From NCBI GenBank assembly GCA_052168315.1, contig JBQLZO010000068.1:20556-84555 (forward strand): a stretch of 64,000 nt of DNA, read 5' to 3'. Position 1 is the stretch's first letter; each line of letters begins with the position of its first letter. The position numbers and the translations under genes are program-made. This document shows, in pieces, positions 1 to 8,519 of the stretch. The DNA comes from JBQLZO01 sp052168315. GTDB taxonomy: Bacteria; Planctomycetota; Phycisphaerae; Phycisphaerales; UBA1924. The notes under the pieces are model-generated. The model had not been told where the DNA came from. It did no database searches and was given only the letters and a program-made list of their open reading frames with translations.

Positions 1-521
1 GCATCGTGATGGGGATGGTCAAGTCGTCGCTGCGGACCTCGCTGCTGGGCGGGGAGCCGCTGCCGAAGGTGGTCGGCGATCTGAACCGTGTGCTGTGCGA
101 CACGCTGCGTTCCGGGATGTTCGTCACGCTCTCGCTGGTGCGCGTGCTTCCCGGCGGGGAGCGGGCGGAGGTGGTGCTGGCGGGGCACCATCCGCTGGTG
201 CGGGTTTCGCGGATGGGGCTGCACGATGAGGTGCCCAACACGCATATCCCGCTCGGCGTGCTGGATTCTGAGCAGTTCACGCCCGAGACGATCGATCTGC
301 GTCCGGGCGATGTGCTGGTGATGTACACCGATGGGTTGTGCGAGTCGATGAATGACCGGCGGGAGTTGCTGGGGCACGAGCCGTTGATTCAGCGTGCCAG
401 CGCGCTGCGTGATCGCCCCTTGGGCGAGATCGCCGATGGGCTGATCCAGGCCGGGGAGCGGTTCGGGGAGACGGATGACGATCGCTCCGTGCTGCTGCTG
501 CGTGTGATGGGCGCGGAGTGA
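1..521 (+). CDS. SpoIIE/RsbU-type PP2C serine phosphatase, C-terminal part (5' end outside window)
   Basis: This is the C-terminal part of a PPM/PP2C-like phosphatase of the SpoIIE/RsbU group, which dephosphorylates anti-anti-sigma or similar partner proteins in partner-switching signalling. The frame is open to the window edge, so the true start lies upstream; the GTG at base 6 is only the first possible start inside the window. Visible family marks are the GHHP segment, the YTDGLCES metal-binding stretch and the closing DDDRS motif before the last beta strand. The N-terminal sensor domain, often GAF, PAS or HAMP, cannot be seen. It converges on the dehydrogenase gene on the minus strand, with a hairpin between them. 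The fold is clear; the signal and partner are unknown. Confidence 0.85.
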   Translation, partial: IVMGMVKSSLRTSLLGGEPLPKVVGDLNRVLCDTLRSGMFVTLSLVRVLPGGERAEVVLAGHHPLVRVSRMGLHDEVPNTHIPLGVLDSEQFTPETIDLRPGDVLVMYTDGLCESMNDRRELLGHEPLIQRASALRDRPLGEIADGLIQAGERFGETDDDRSVLLLRVMGAE

Positions 522-546
522 GGGGCGTGCGCACCAGAATGACAAC

Positions 547-573
547 GACGCCGCGCTTTGCGGGCGCGGCGTC
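547..573. terminator. Intrinsic terminator hairpin between convergent genes
   Basis: A perfect 10-bp stem (547-556 with 564-573, GACGCCGCGC/GCGCGGCGTC) encloses a 7-base loop in the 108-base gap between two convergent genes. It is followed on the plus strand by a weak T-containing stretch (GGTTTGTTG). It probably serves the phosphatase gene and may work in both directions. Confidence 0.6.
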
Positions 574-629
574 GCGGTTTGTTGTGGTGCGTGATCGCCG
601 GGTCGACCCGGCGGATTGTTCTGCGGCGA

Positions 630-2156
630 TCAGCAGCTGGAGCCGAAGGCGCTGAGCAGGATGCCCAGGTCGTCCGAGTCGGTGTCGCCGTCGTCGTCGA
701 GGTCGCCCTCCGGGCCGGTGCCGAAGGCGCTGAGGAGCACGCCGAGGTCGTCCGAGTCGACGATGAGGTTGCCGTCGAGGTCGCCGGGGCAGGGGATCTC
801 CTCGCAGGAGTCGGGGATGCCGTTGCCGTTGGAGTCGGCGACATCGCCGGCAAGGATGGCGCAGGCGTCGGGCACGCCGTCCTCATCGCAGTCCTCGATC
901 TCGTACCCGGCGGCGGGGACGATCTTCCAGACCTGTCCGGAGCCGAGGAAGGCCATGTAGAGCTCGCCGAACGCATCCTCGCCGAAGCTCACGAGGTTGA
1001 ACAGGGGCATGGAGAGCTGGGCCTTGCGCGACACGAGGTTGTTCAGGTCGTTGCCGGTGACATCGACATCTGCGGTCCAGACATCGCCGGAGCAGTAGTC
1101 GCCGAAGAAGTAGGTGCCGACGAGTTCGGGGATGGCGCACCCGCGGTAGACATATCCGCCGACGACGGAGCAGGTTCCGCCGGCGCCGGTGGTGTAGGCG
1201 TGCACGGGGAGTGTGAGCCCGGGTGAATTGCAGGTGCACCCGGAGAGCCCGGTGCAGTTGAATCCCTCCATGCAGCGCCAGCCGTAGTTCTTGCCGCCCC
1301 CGTATCCCGGGTCGCCGGGGCCCGCGCCGGTGGGGTTGGAGACCTGGACGGAGACCTCTTCGCGGGCGTTCTGCCCGACATCACCGATGAGCAGGTCGCC
1401 GGTCTCGCGGTCGAACGAGGAGCGCCAGGGGTTCCGGAGCCCGTAGTGCCAGATGAGTGCATCGCCGCTGGTGAGGTTGAACGGGTTTCCGGGCGCGGGG
1501 ATGGGGTTGCCCGCCGAGGAGGCGTCGACATCGATGCGGAGCATCTTGCCGAGCCTGCTGAAGCGGTTCTGGGCGTTGCCCTGCGGGTCGTTGCCGGAGC
1601 CGCCATCGCCGGAGGCGATGTAGAGGTAGTTGCCATCATCGTTGGGCGAGAAGCCGATCCAGCCGCCGTTGTGGTTTGAGAACGGCTGCGAGACCTGGAG
1701 GTAGTTGACCTCGGAGTTGGTCAGCGCGAGGTTGGGGTTGTTGGGGTTGACTGAGAAGCGGGAGATCTTGGTGGCGCCGGTGGGTGAGACGGCGGTGTAG
1801 TTGACATAGAAGTAGCCGTTGTTGGCGTAGTCGGGGTGGAAGGCGAGCCCGAGCAGGCCCTGCTCGTTCCCGGTGTCGCGGACGATGTTCTGGATATCGA
1901 GGAAGATGGAGAGGGTGTTGGTGTTCAGGTCGAACACGCGGATGCGTCCGGGCTGCTCGACGATGAAGATGCGGTCGAAATCGCCCGGGGCGTGGGTGAC
2001 GAACAGCGGGCGGGTCATGCCGCCGGCGACGAGTTCGCGGTTGAGGGTCACGGGCCCACCCGCGGCGGCGTGGGGCGCGAGCGTGGCGCCGACGGCGACC
2101 GCTGCGGCGGCCGACGCCCGGGCGATCCGAGCGAGCGTTCTGGTCATTGTCGTCAT
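630..2156 (-). CDS. Secreted PQQ-dependent sugar dehydrogenase-like protein with GC-type dockerin tail
   Basis: The start at 2156 gives a 509-residue protein with a signal peptide (Met-Thr-Thr then an Ala-rich core ending near APHAAAG). An AGAGAGGA ribosome site sits about 9 bases upstream. Residues of about 30-400 have the six-bladed propeller pattern of the soluble glucose/sorbosone dehydrogenase family (IFIVEQPGRIRVFD, EQGLLGLAFHPDY, the GLRNPWR region). Such enzymes oxidise aldose sugars with pyrroloquinoline quinone, but no PQQ biosynthesis gene is nearby, so the cofactor is inferred. The last 50 or so residues hold two Asp-rich calcium-loop repeats (DSDDLGVLLSAFG and DSDDLGILLSAFG) framed by Cys, a GC-type dockerin-like tail probably involved in surface sorting or anchoring. 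The neighbouring gene has the same tail. Confidence 0.85.
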   Translation of the reverse strand: MTTMTRTLARIARASAAAAVAVGATLAPHAAAGGPVTLNRELVAGGMTRPLFVTHAPGDFDRIFIVEQPGRIRVFDLNTNTLSIFLDIQNIVRDTGNEQGLLGLAFHPDYANNGYFYVNYTAVSPTGATKISRFSVNPNNPNLALTNSEVNYLQVSQPFSNHNGGWIGFSPNDDGNYLYIASGDGGSGNDPQGNAQNRFSRLGKMLRIDVDASSAGNPIPAPGNPFNLTSGDALIWHYGLRNPWRSSFDRETGDLLIGDVGQNAREEVSVQVSNPTGAGPGDPGYGGGKNYGWRCMEGFNCTGLSGCTCNSPGLTLPVHAYTTGAGGTCSVVGGYVYRGCAIPELVGTYFFGDYCSGDVWTADVDVTGNDLNNLVSRKAQLSMPLFNLVSFGEDAFGELYMAFLGSGQVWKIVPAAGYEIEDCDEDGVPDACAILAGDVADSNGNGIPDSCEEIPCPGDLDGNLIVDSDDLGVLLSAFGTGPEGDLDDDGDTDSDDLGILLSAFGSSC

Positions 2157-2470
2157 TGGAGTCGATCCTCTCTCTCTTGCGGAAGGTCCTGCTGATTGAT
2201 CATCGGAACCGGTGCGGCGCGGGCGACGCTCCGGCGTGGATGCCGGTCTGTGTGCACGCCCGGGCATACGGATGCTTCGGGCGCGGGTTGGTGCGGGCAA
2301 CGCCGGACGCCCACCCCAAAATCCGGCGGATCGTGTTTCCGCTGGATCGTGGGGGGTTGCCCGTGCCCCCCGTTCCGTCCGGTGCGTTCGCGCGGCGCGA
2401 GCGGCAGGCCGAGCGGGGCGAGGCGACGGCACGATCCTCGGCCAACGGCGGAGCGTTCTTGGACGAAAGA

Positions 2471-2499
2471 CGCGATCCGGGGAGTGACCCCGGATCGCG
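2471..2499 (-). terminator. Strong terminator-like hairpin after the second dockerin-tailed gene
   Basis: A perfect 12-bp stem (2471-2482 with 2488-2499) with a 5-base loop lies 25 bases beyond the stop of the minus-strand gene at 2524..3951. Reading the minus strand, it is followed by TCTTTCGTCC. It separates that gene from the downstream dehydrogenase gene, so the two are probably separate transcription units. Confidence 0.65.
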
Positions 2500-2523
2500 T
2501 GTGGTCATCGGTCGCGGAGGTGA

Positions 2524-3951
2524 TCAGCAGTTCGTTGCGAACAGGCCGAGCAGGATGCCGAGGTCATCGGAATCGGTGTCGCCGTCGTCGTCGAGGTCGC
2601 CGGCGTCGGTGGAGCCGAAGGCGCCGAGGAGGATGCCCAGGTCCTTGGAGTCAACGGAGAGGTCGCCGTTGAGGTCGCCGGTGCAGGGGACCTCGATGGG
2701 GCCCGGGCCCTGGATCGGGCCGGGGATGACATCGGGGCGGCCCTTGTCGGCGACGGCGCGGAAGAGCCCGACATCGGCGGTGGCGTCGACGGGCGCCGAG
2801 TTGGCGGTGAACCAGAAGTTGTACATGGTGCCCCAGCGGAGCGGGTTGGCATCGGTCGACCAGGTGATCGAGTCGGCGCCCTCCGTGACGGTCCACGGGT
2901 TGTTGTTGATGGCGATGCCGCCCTGGCTGGGGCGGGCGTTGTACGGCTCGTCGTGGTGTGCGACGGCGTAGAAGCCGATGTCGGTGACTTCCACGCCCGC
3001 GGGCACGGGGACGGTGAACGAGCCGAACTGGCGGTCGTTGTCGATGTTGAGGATGGCGTACTCGTAGCGGTACTGGCCCTTGCCCTCATCGATGACATTG
3101 GTCATGAGCATGCCGCGGCCGTCGGGCGACTCGAACTCGACGACGGGGAGTTCCTCGGCGATGATCTCGCGCTGGGTGACATCCCAGGCGAGTGGCGCGA
3201 AGCCGATGTTGGGGAAGTTGTACGCGGAGGGCTGCGAGAACGAGTAGTTGCCCTGCGCGGAGCGGATGGGGGTGCAGAACTGGTACGCGACCGAGTTCAT
3301 GACATCGACATCGTCGAAGTGGACATAGTACCCCTCGTAGAGGTACTCAGAGCCCGGGTGATTGGCGGGGTTGAGCTCGGAGTCCTTGACCTGGAGGCGT
3401 CGGCGGATGGGCGTGTTGGAGGGGCCGCCCTGCTGGAACATGGAGCCGTTGTACTGCCAGGTTCCGTCCCAGGGGTTGACCTCGAAGCGCGGGCCGAGCC
3501 CGCTCTGCGAGGCGTTGAGGCTGGAGCCGTAGGTGTCGGTGCAGTTGATGCCGAGCCAGTCGCCGCCGGAGTGCCCGGGCTCGAAGGTGCACGAACCGCC
3601 GCACTGGGTGTTGGAGAGGGCGAAGAAGCCGTGCTTGATCCAGGACTGGCCGAGCTGGATCATCCGCCCGTTGGGATCGATCCGGTACATGTTCATGACG
3701 ATGTGCGGGTGCTGCCAGTTGGGCGACTGGAACCAGGCGAAGTCCTGGTCGCCGACATTCCACGAGGTGGTGGCGAGGGCGAGCCCGCGGATGTCACCCG
3801 AGGATCCGTACTGCTGGAGCCCGTAGAGCTGGCAGAGTGTGACATCCGGGCCGCCGGGACCGGAGCCGGTGCCCGCGTTGGCGGCGGTGATGAGCGTGAG
3901 CGCGGTGATGCTCGCGGCAATGGCGGTGGTGCGTGTTTTCGGATTGGACAT
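2524..3951 (-). CDS. Secreted protein of unknown function with GC-type dockerin tail
   Basis: I chose the start at 3951 because it follows an AAGGAGA site 10 bases upstream and gives a signal peptide (MSNPKTRTTAIAASITALTL, cleavage near ANAG). The product is 475 residues. The body (about 30-410) has no motif I recognise; it is rich in Trp, Tyr, Asn and Gly, as in extracellular beta-rich proteins, and has a Cys pair in QCGGSCTF. The C-terminus carries two Asp-rich repeats (DSKDLGILLGAFG and DSDDLGILLGLFA) between two Cys residues, nearly the same tail as the adjacent dehydrogenase. It is probably exported and surface-attached through that tail. The catalytic or binding role is unknown. Confidence 0.75.
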   Translation of the reverse strand: MSNPKTRTTAIAASITALTLITAANAGTGSGPGGPDVTLCQLYGLQQYGSSGDIRGLALATTSWNVGDQDFAWFQSPNWQHPHIVMNMYRIDPNGRMIQLGQSWIKHGFFALSNTQCGGSCTFEPGHSGGDWLGINCTDTYGSSLNASQSGLGPRFEVNPWDGTWQYNGSMFQQGGPSNTPIRRRLQVKDSELNPANHPGSEYLYEGYYVHFDDVDVMNSVAYQFCTPIRSAQGNYSFSQPSAYNFPNIGFAPLAWDVTQREIIAEELPVVEFESPDGRGMLMTNVIDEGKGQYRYEYAILNIDNDRQFGSFTVPVPAGVEVTDIGFYAVAHHDEPYNARPSQGGIAINNNPWTVTEGADSITWSTDANPLRWGTMYNFWFTANSAPVDATADVGLFRAVADKGRPDVIPGPIQGPGPIEVPCTGDLNGDLSVDSKDLGILLGAFGSTDAGDLDDDGDTDSDDLGILLGLFATNC

Positions 3952-4625
3952 CGCTTCGTGTCTCCTTCGTCTTCGGCTCTGCGCCCTGGATGGGCCGCCT
4001 GTATCGGTGCGGGGCGCCACTGCTGCGCCGGTGGGTGGCTCGCCATGCTCGTGCAGGGCGATCGGGGCGGTCTGATGAGCGAGCCCGGGAGTTGGCGGGG
4101 CAGCGACCTCGCACGCGCGCGAGTGAGCTGCACGAGCATGCGCGGGATCGGTGCTGTTCTCCGGACGCGACACGAGGCCGCCCTGACTCTTCAAGATACG
4201 GGCACCCGGGTGTCCGGCCAATGGAAACGACTCATCAGAGGGACAGTCCTGAGAACGAGGGTCCGGTCAGACCACGCGTGCGGCGCGCGCGGGCGCCCGA
4301 TGGGGAGATCGCCCAGTGACGACCGAGAATCAGCGTTGAAGCACGATGAGGCGGGTTTTTTTCGCCCGTTGGAACCGAGCGGAGATTCGGATGGTCCAAG
4401 CGGCGCGCCCGACGGCGCGGTGCGGCCCGGGGGAGGCCCGAGTCGGCCCCGAAATTGGGATGGGAACGGGGCGTCCGCCCGGGGTCACGAAGGTCCGTTG
4501 CGCGTCCGATGCCGGGGCACCTACGGTTGCATCGCCGGGCACGCCCCGCCCTCGTGGGGCGGTGAAGGGGCGTCGGTGGATGGGGCCGGGCGTGGTCCGC
4601 TCGAAGCGGCGATGCGGAAGGGGCG
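3952..4625. other. 674-base intergenic region between divergent genes
   Basis: This gap must hold the promoters of the minus-strand dockerin-tailed gene and the plus-strand polyferredoxin gene. It is G-rich on the plus strand. The only notable feature is a run of seven T at about 4356-4362 inside a GCGGG/CGCCCG context. I could not pick out a convincing -35/-10 pair and see no small gene. Confidence 0.5.
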
Positions 4626-7013
4626 ATGAGGGAATCGATGACCGGACGCGATGCGGAACGAACAGTCTCGCCGGGATCGCCCGGGGCGGAGTCGCGCGTG
4701 GTCTCGCTCCCGCTGCTTGAGGGCGTGGGGGGGGCGTCCGGCGGAGGTGGCGTCGGTGGGAGGGGAGGCGGGGGCGCGGGTCGGAAGGGTGTGCGTGGAT
4801 CGAGGATGTCCCGGTGGCGGGCGGGCGTGCTGATCGGCGTGCATGTGCTGATCATCGCGCATGTGACCCAGTGGTTGATCACGGGCCGGACGGTGTCGCC
4901 GGTCGAGCCGAGCGAGTCGATGGAGACGCTCGAGGTGGGGGTGGTGAACGCGGGGTTCATTTTCTTCGGCGTGGCGATCCTCTCCACGCTGCTGTTCGGG
5001 CGGTTCATGTGCGGGTGGGCGTGCCATGTCGTGGCGCTGCAGGATCTGTGCGCGTGGATGATGAAGAAGGTGGGCGTGCGTCCGAAGCCGTTCCGTTCGC
5101 GGCTGCTGGTGCTGATCCCGGTGGGGCTGGCGATCTACATGTTCGTGTGGCCGAGTTTCAAGCGGCTGGCGGTGTTCCCGGCGTTGGAAGCGCTCGAGGG
5201 CGGCTCGCCGGTCGGCGGAGCGGCGTCGTGGGCGCTGGGGGTGCTGCGCCCGCCGGCGGCGTGGCCGGTGGACGGCGCGGCGATGGGGCTCGTGGTGGAT
5301 GACTTCTGGGCGACTTTCCCCGGGCCGATGGTCGCGGTGGTGTTCCTGCTGATCTGCGGGTTCGCGGCGGTGTACTTCCTCGGCGCGAAGGGGTTCTGCA
5401 CCTACGGGTGCCCGTACGGCGGGATCTTCGCGCCGGTCGACCAGCTCAGCCCCGGGCGGATCGTGGTCGATGATTCGAAGTGCGATGGGAACGCGCACTG
5501 CACGGCGGTGTGCACCTCGAATGTGCGGGTGCACGAGGAGATCGCGCGGTACGGGATGGTCGTGGATCCCGGGTGCATGAAGTGCATGGACTGCGTGAGC
5601 GTGTGCCCATCGAACGCGCTGTCGTTCCGGTTCGCGCGCCCGGCGATCCTGAAGGGGCGCGGACGCGATCCGGGGCATGCCAACGCCCGGCGGAAGGGCA
5701 AGGGCCCGCTGTACGACACGACGATCGGGGAAGACCTGGGGCTGCTGGCGGTGTTCGTGATCACCTTCATGAGCGTCCGCGGGGTGTACGACCTGGTGCC
5801 GATGCTGATGGCGATGGGCGTGGCGGGGGTGGTGACCTTCCTGGCGTTCAAGGCGTGGGAGGTGGTGCGGCGCGACCACGCGCGGTTCCGGCGCTGGCAG
5901 TTCAAGCGCGGGGGGCGTGTGACCGGCGCGGGCGCGGCGTACTTGGCGATGTTCGGGGCGCTGGCGTTGTCGATCGGGCACGCGGGGGTGTTGAACTTCT
6001 TTGCGTGGCGTGGCGATCTGGTCCACGATCGGCTGCCGTTCAACCCGGCGACGCTGTTCACCGGCGCGCCGCCGGTGGTGGATGAGCCGCTCCGCGAGCG
6101 GGCGGCCTCCGCGGCCGCTGCGTATGAGCGGGTGCGCCCGATCGGCGCGGGCGGGCTCGGGCTGGTATCGAATCCTTCGGTCGATCTGCGGCTCGCGACG
6201 ATGCGGGTGCTCACCGGCGACCGGGACGGCGCGATCGTCGCGCTCGAGCGTGTGCTGGAGCGGGAGGACGGGAGCGAGGCGGTGTACCTGCGGCTGGGGA
6301 ACCTGCTGATCGATGAGGGGCGTGTGGATGAGGCGATCGGCGTGTACGAGCGGGCGCTGGACAGGTTGCCTTGGGCATCGACTGCGATGCAGGATCTGGG
6401 CGGGCTGCTGATCTCGGAGGGGAGGATCGAGGAAGCGGAGGAGCGGATCGCGGGGGCGCTGGAGCGGATCCCGGATCAGCGGAAGCACGATGATGCGCGG
6501 TCCGTGGCGCTGGAGCTGCTCGGGCACATCGCGGCCCGGCGCGGCGATGGGGACCTGGCGCTGGAGCGGTACCGCGCCGCGGTGAGCGCGAGCGCCGGAC
6601 GGGCCCAGGCCCACGAGTCGCTGGCGGGGGGGCTGCTGAATGTGCGGGGTGATGCGGAGGGCGCGATCGCGGCGCTGGAGCGGAGCGCGGAGCTGGAGCC
6701 CGAGAACCCGGCGCGGTGGCTGCGGCTGATGCAGTTGGTCGGATCGGTGCGCGGCCCGGGCGCGGGACGCGAGGTGGGCGATCGCGCGATCGCGGCGCTG
6801 GAGCGGGCGCGGGATGAGCGCCCGAGGCGCGGCGAGCGGTGGATGAATCTGGCGCGGATGCAGGCGACGCTCGGGCGGGTTGAGGAGGCGGTCGCGACGG
6901 TGGATGCGGCGCTGCGGGCGGACCTGCCGCGCCCGATCGCGTCGGCGGAGCTGGCCGAGTTCGCGGCGCGGCTCGGGCGGACGGATGTGCGCGAGCGATG
7001 GGGATTGGAGTGA
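4626..7013 (+). CDS. Membrane polyferredoxin (NapH/NosR/CcoG-like) fused to TPR repeats
   Basis: This 795-residue protein has a Gly-rich N-terminus (about 25-60) partly encoded by a run of eight G, then a first membrane segment (about 66-85). A CGWAC motif lies near 129 and CTYGCPYGG near 258. Two 4Fe-4S ferredoxin-type clusters follow (CDGNAHCTAVC and CMKCMDCVSVC, about 286-328), then further membrane segments near 375-395 and 430-450. From about 485 to the end it is Ala/Glu/Arg-rich with several TPR-like units. The first part matches membrane ferredoxins that pass electrons to periplasmic or respiratory enzymes; the TPR part should bind partners. ATG 4626 follows GGAAGGGG closely; ATG 4638 is an alternative. 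No oxidoreductase partner is adjacent. Confidence 0.8.
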   Translation: MRESMTGRDAERTVSPGSPGAESRVVSLPLLEGVGGASGGGGVGGRGGGGAGRKGVRGSRMSRWRAGVLIGVHVLIIAHVTQWLITGRTVSPVEPSESMETLEVGVVNAGFIFFGVAILSTLLFGRFMCGWACHVVALQDLCAWMMKKVGVRPKPFRSRLLVLIPVGLAIYMFVWPSFKRLAVFPALEALEGGSPVGGAASWALGVLRPPAAWPVDGAAMGLVVDDFWATFPGPMVAVVFLLICGFAAVYFLGAKGFCTYGCPYGGIFAPVDQLSPGRIVVDDSKCDGNAHCTAVCTSNVRVHEEIARYGMVVDPGCMKCMDCVSVCPSNALSFRFARPAILKGRGRDPGHANARRKGKGPLYDTTIGEDLGLLAVFVITFMSVRGVYDLVPMLMAMGVAGVVTFLAFKAWEVVRRDHARFRRWQFKRGGRVTGAGAAYLAMFGALALSIGHAGVLNFFAWRGDLVHDRLPFNPATLFTGAPPVVDEPLRERAASAAAAYERVRPIGAGGLGLVSNPSVDLRLATMRVLTGDRDGAIVALERVLEREDGSEAVYLRLGNLLIDEGRVDEAIGVYERALDRLPWASTAMQDLGGLLISEGRIEEAEERIAGALERIPDQRKHDDARSVALELLGHIAARRGDGDLALERYRAAVSASAGRAQAHESLAGGLLNVRGDAEGAIAALERSAELEPENPARWLRLMQLVGSVRGPGAGREVGDRAIAALERARDERPRRGERWMNLARMQATLGRVEEAVATVDAALRADLPRPIASAELAEFAARLGRTDVRERWGLE

Positions 7014-7047
7014 GCGGGCGCGGATCGGGACCGGCCCGGAGCGTGGA

Positions 7048-8325
7048 TCACTCGTAGACGATGTCGAAGTTGAGCGAGCCGTCGGGTTCGACGATCCAGT
7101 TCACGCCGACGGTGACGCGGAGCCCCTTGACGACGAATCGCGGGGGGAGCTGGGCGCCGTCGCGCGTTCGCTGGGGCGGGAGCGCTTCGAGCGTGGGAGT
7201 CGCGGCGGCGCGCCTCGAGCGCGAGGCGGGGCGCCCGGCGTCGGGCGGCTCGAACATCTCGTCGGTGGAGTCGACGCGGTGCTCCACGCCGTCGATGACG
7301 CGGGTCATGCTGAACTTGCGGCGCTGGAGTTCGTGCTTGAGGTCGGCGACGCCGGTGATCATGACATCGGCTTCCTTGAGCCAGAGCAGCCCGGAGGCCA
7401 TGAACTGGAGGCGGTCGGTGGCTTCTGCGATGGGGTCGGGCTCGAGCGCATCGACATACTCGCGCCAGCGCCGCTCGAACGCGTCGGTGTCGCTGGTCTT
7501 GAACGCGGCCTCGAAGGCTCGGGCGTGGTCGAGCCCATCGGCGATGGCGCGGAGGTACTGCTCGAAGGCGCGCTTGTAGCGCCCGTTGTCGGCGTGGATG
7601 AGGAAGTGGACCAGCGACCACGCCTGGGTGTACATGATCGCGGCGCGTCCATCCCGCTGCTGCATCACCTGCCACCATTGCTGCGAGGTGATGGCCATGA
7701 GTTCCTGGACCGGGAAGTGCCGCTCGTTGGCGATGGCCTGCTTCATGAGGTCGATCCGCCTCGAGGGTGTCACGCCCTGGATCAGATCGTTGCGGACCAG
7801 CAGCGCGTGCTCGAAGTAGACCGCGAGCCCCTCGTTGGCCCAGAGCGGGAGGGTCGGCCCGAGGTGCTTGGCGGCGAACTGGTGGAAGCACTCGTGCTGG
7901 AGCAGCGAGTACAGCCACGCCCGCGGCTGGTCGGCGACCCATGTGCTCACGCCCGATGCGCCGCCGCTTTGGAAGAACACGCCGCCCGAACCGTTCCAGT
8001 TGCCCCCCATCGAAGCGCCGTGCTGGAGGTAGCTGTCGCGGCTGGACCACAGGTACAGGCGGGTGGGCGTGGTGCTGCGGGTGTCGAAGCCGGAGAACAT
8101 CTGGCGGTAGGAGCGGTGCACGGCGTCCATGTGCGCTGCGAGCTCGCGGATCTCGTCGCGCGGGAGATCGGTGATGATCTCGTACTCACGGGAGTCGACC
8201 GCGTAGTGCTCGGGCATGGTCGGGGTCTGGGCCAGCGCGGCGGGCGCGCCGAGCAGCGTCATCATCCCGAGCAGCAGCGCAGCGCCGGGCGCGCGGGCGG
8301 ATCGTGCGATGGATGGGATGGGCAT
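7048..8325 (-). CDS. Secreted putative zinc metallopeptidase (HExxH, peptidase MA/DUF1570-like)
   Basis: The start at 8325 is preceded by CAGGAG with a 10-base spacer and gives 426 residues with a signal peptide ending near AALAQ. Around residue 147 there is an HECFH zinc motif, followed about 15 residues later by WANEGLAVYFE, whose Glu suits the third zinc ligand of gluzincins. This matches the peptidase MA-like/DUF1570 type of secreted protein common in planctomycetes. The C-terminal part (about 340-426) is Arg/Pro-rich followed by a short beta-like end. It converges on the polyferredoxin gene with a 34-base gap. Fold and active site are well supported; the substrate is unknown. Confidence 0.75.
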   Translation of the reverse strand: MPIPSIARSARAPGAALLLGMMTLLGAPAALAQTPTMPEHYAVDSREYEIITDLPRDEIRELAAHMDAVHRSYRQMFSGFDTRSTTPTRLYLWSSRDSYLQHGASMGGNWNGSGGVFFQSGGASGVSTWVADQPRAWLYSLLQHECFHQFAAKHLGPTLPLWANEGLAVYFEHALLVRNDLIQGVTPSRRIDLMKQAIANERHFPVQELMAITSQQWWQVMQQRDGRAAIMYTQAWSLVHFLIHADNGRYKRAFEQYLRAIADGLDHARAFEAAFKTSDTDAFERRWREYVDALEPDPIAEATDRLQFMASGLLWLKEADVMITGVADLKHELQRRKFSMTRVIDGVEHRVDSTDEMFEPPDAGRPASRSRRAAATPTLEALPPQRTRDGAQLPPRFVVKGLRVTVGVNWIVEPDGSLNFDIVYE

Positions 8326-8519
8326 GGTCGTGCGGCTCCTGCGGGGTGAGCGGTCGGGTGTCCACGGCGTGTCCGATGACGATGCTAACGGGGTGATCGG
8401 CGACGACGAAGAGGGATCGTGCGAGGGGGCTGGATCCGGGCACGCCGAATCCGGGAGGGTGGCCCGGGGCGAGCCGATCGGGCAGGGTCTGAGAATCGGG
8501 GGCTTTCCGCAGGAGTTGG

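Noticed and set aside
630..800. Dockerin tail as evidence of a cellulosome
   Set aside because: No cohesin or scaffoldin domain is seen, and the attached body is a sugar dehydrogenase, so the tail is better read as a sorting or anchoring signal.
4521..6614. A 697-codon minus-strand frame opposite the polyferredoxin gene
   Set aside because: It is dominated by Arg, His and Pro, as expected from the antisense of a GC-rich gene. The plus strand has the ferredoxin motifs.
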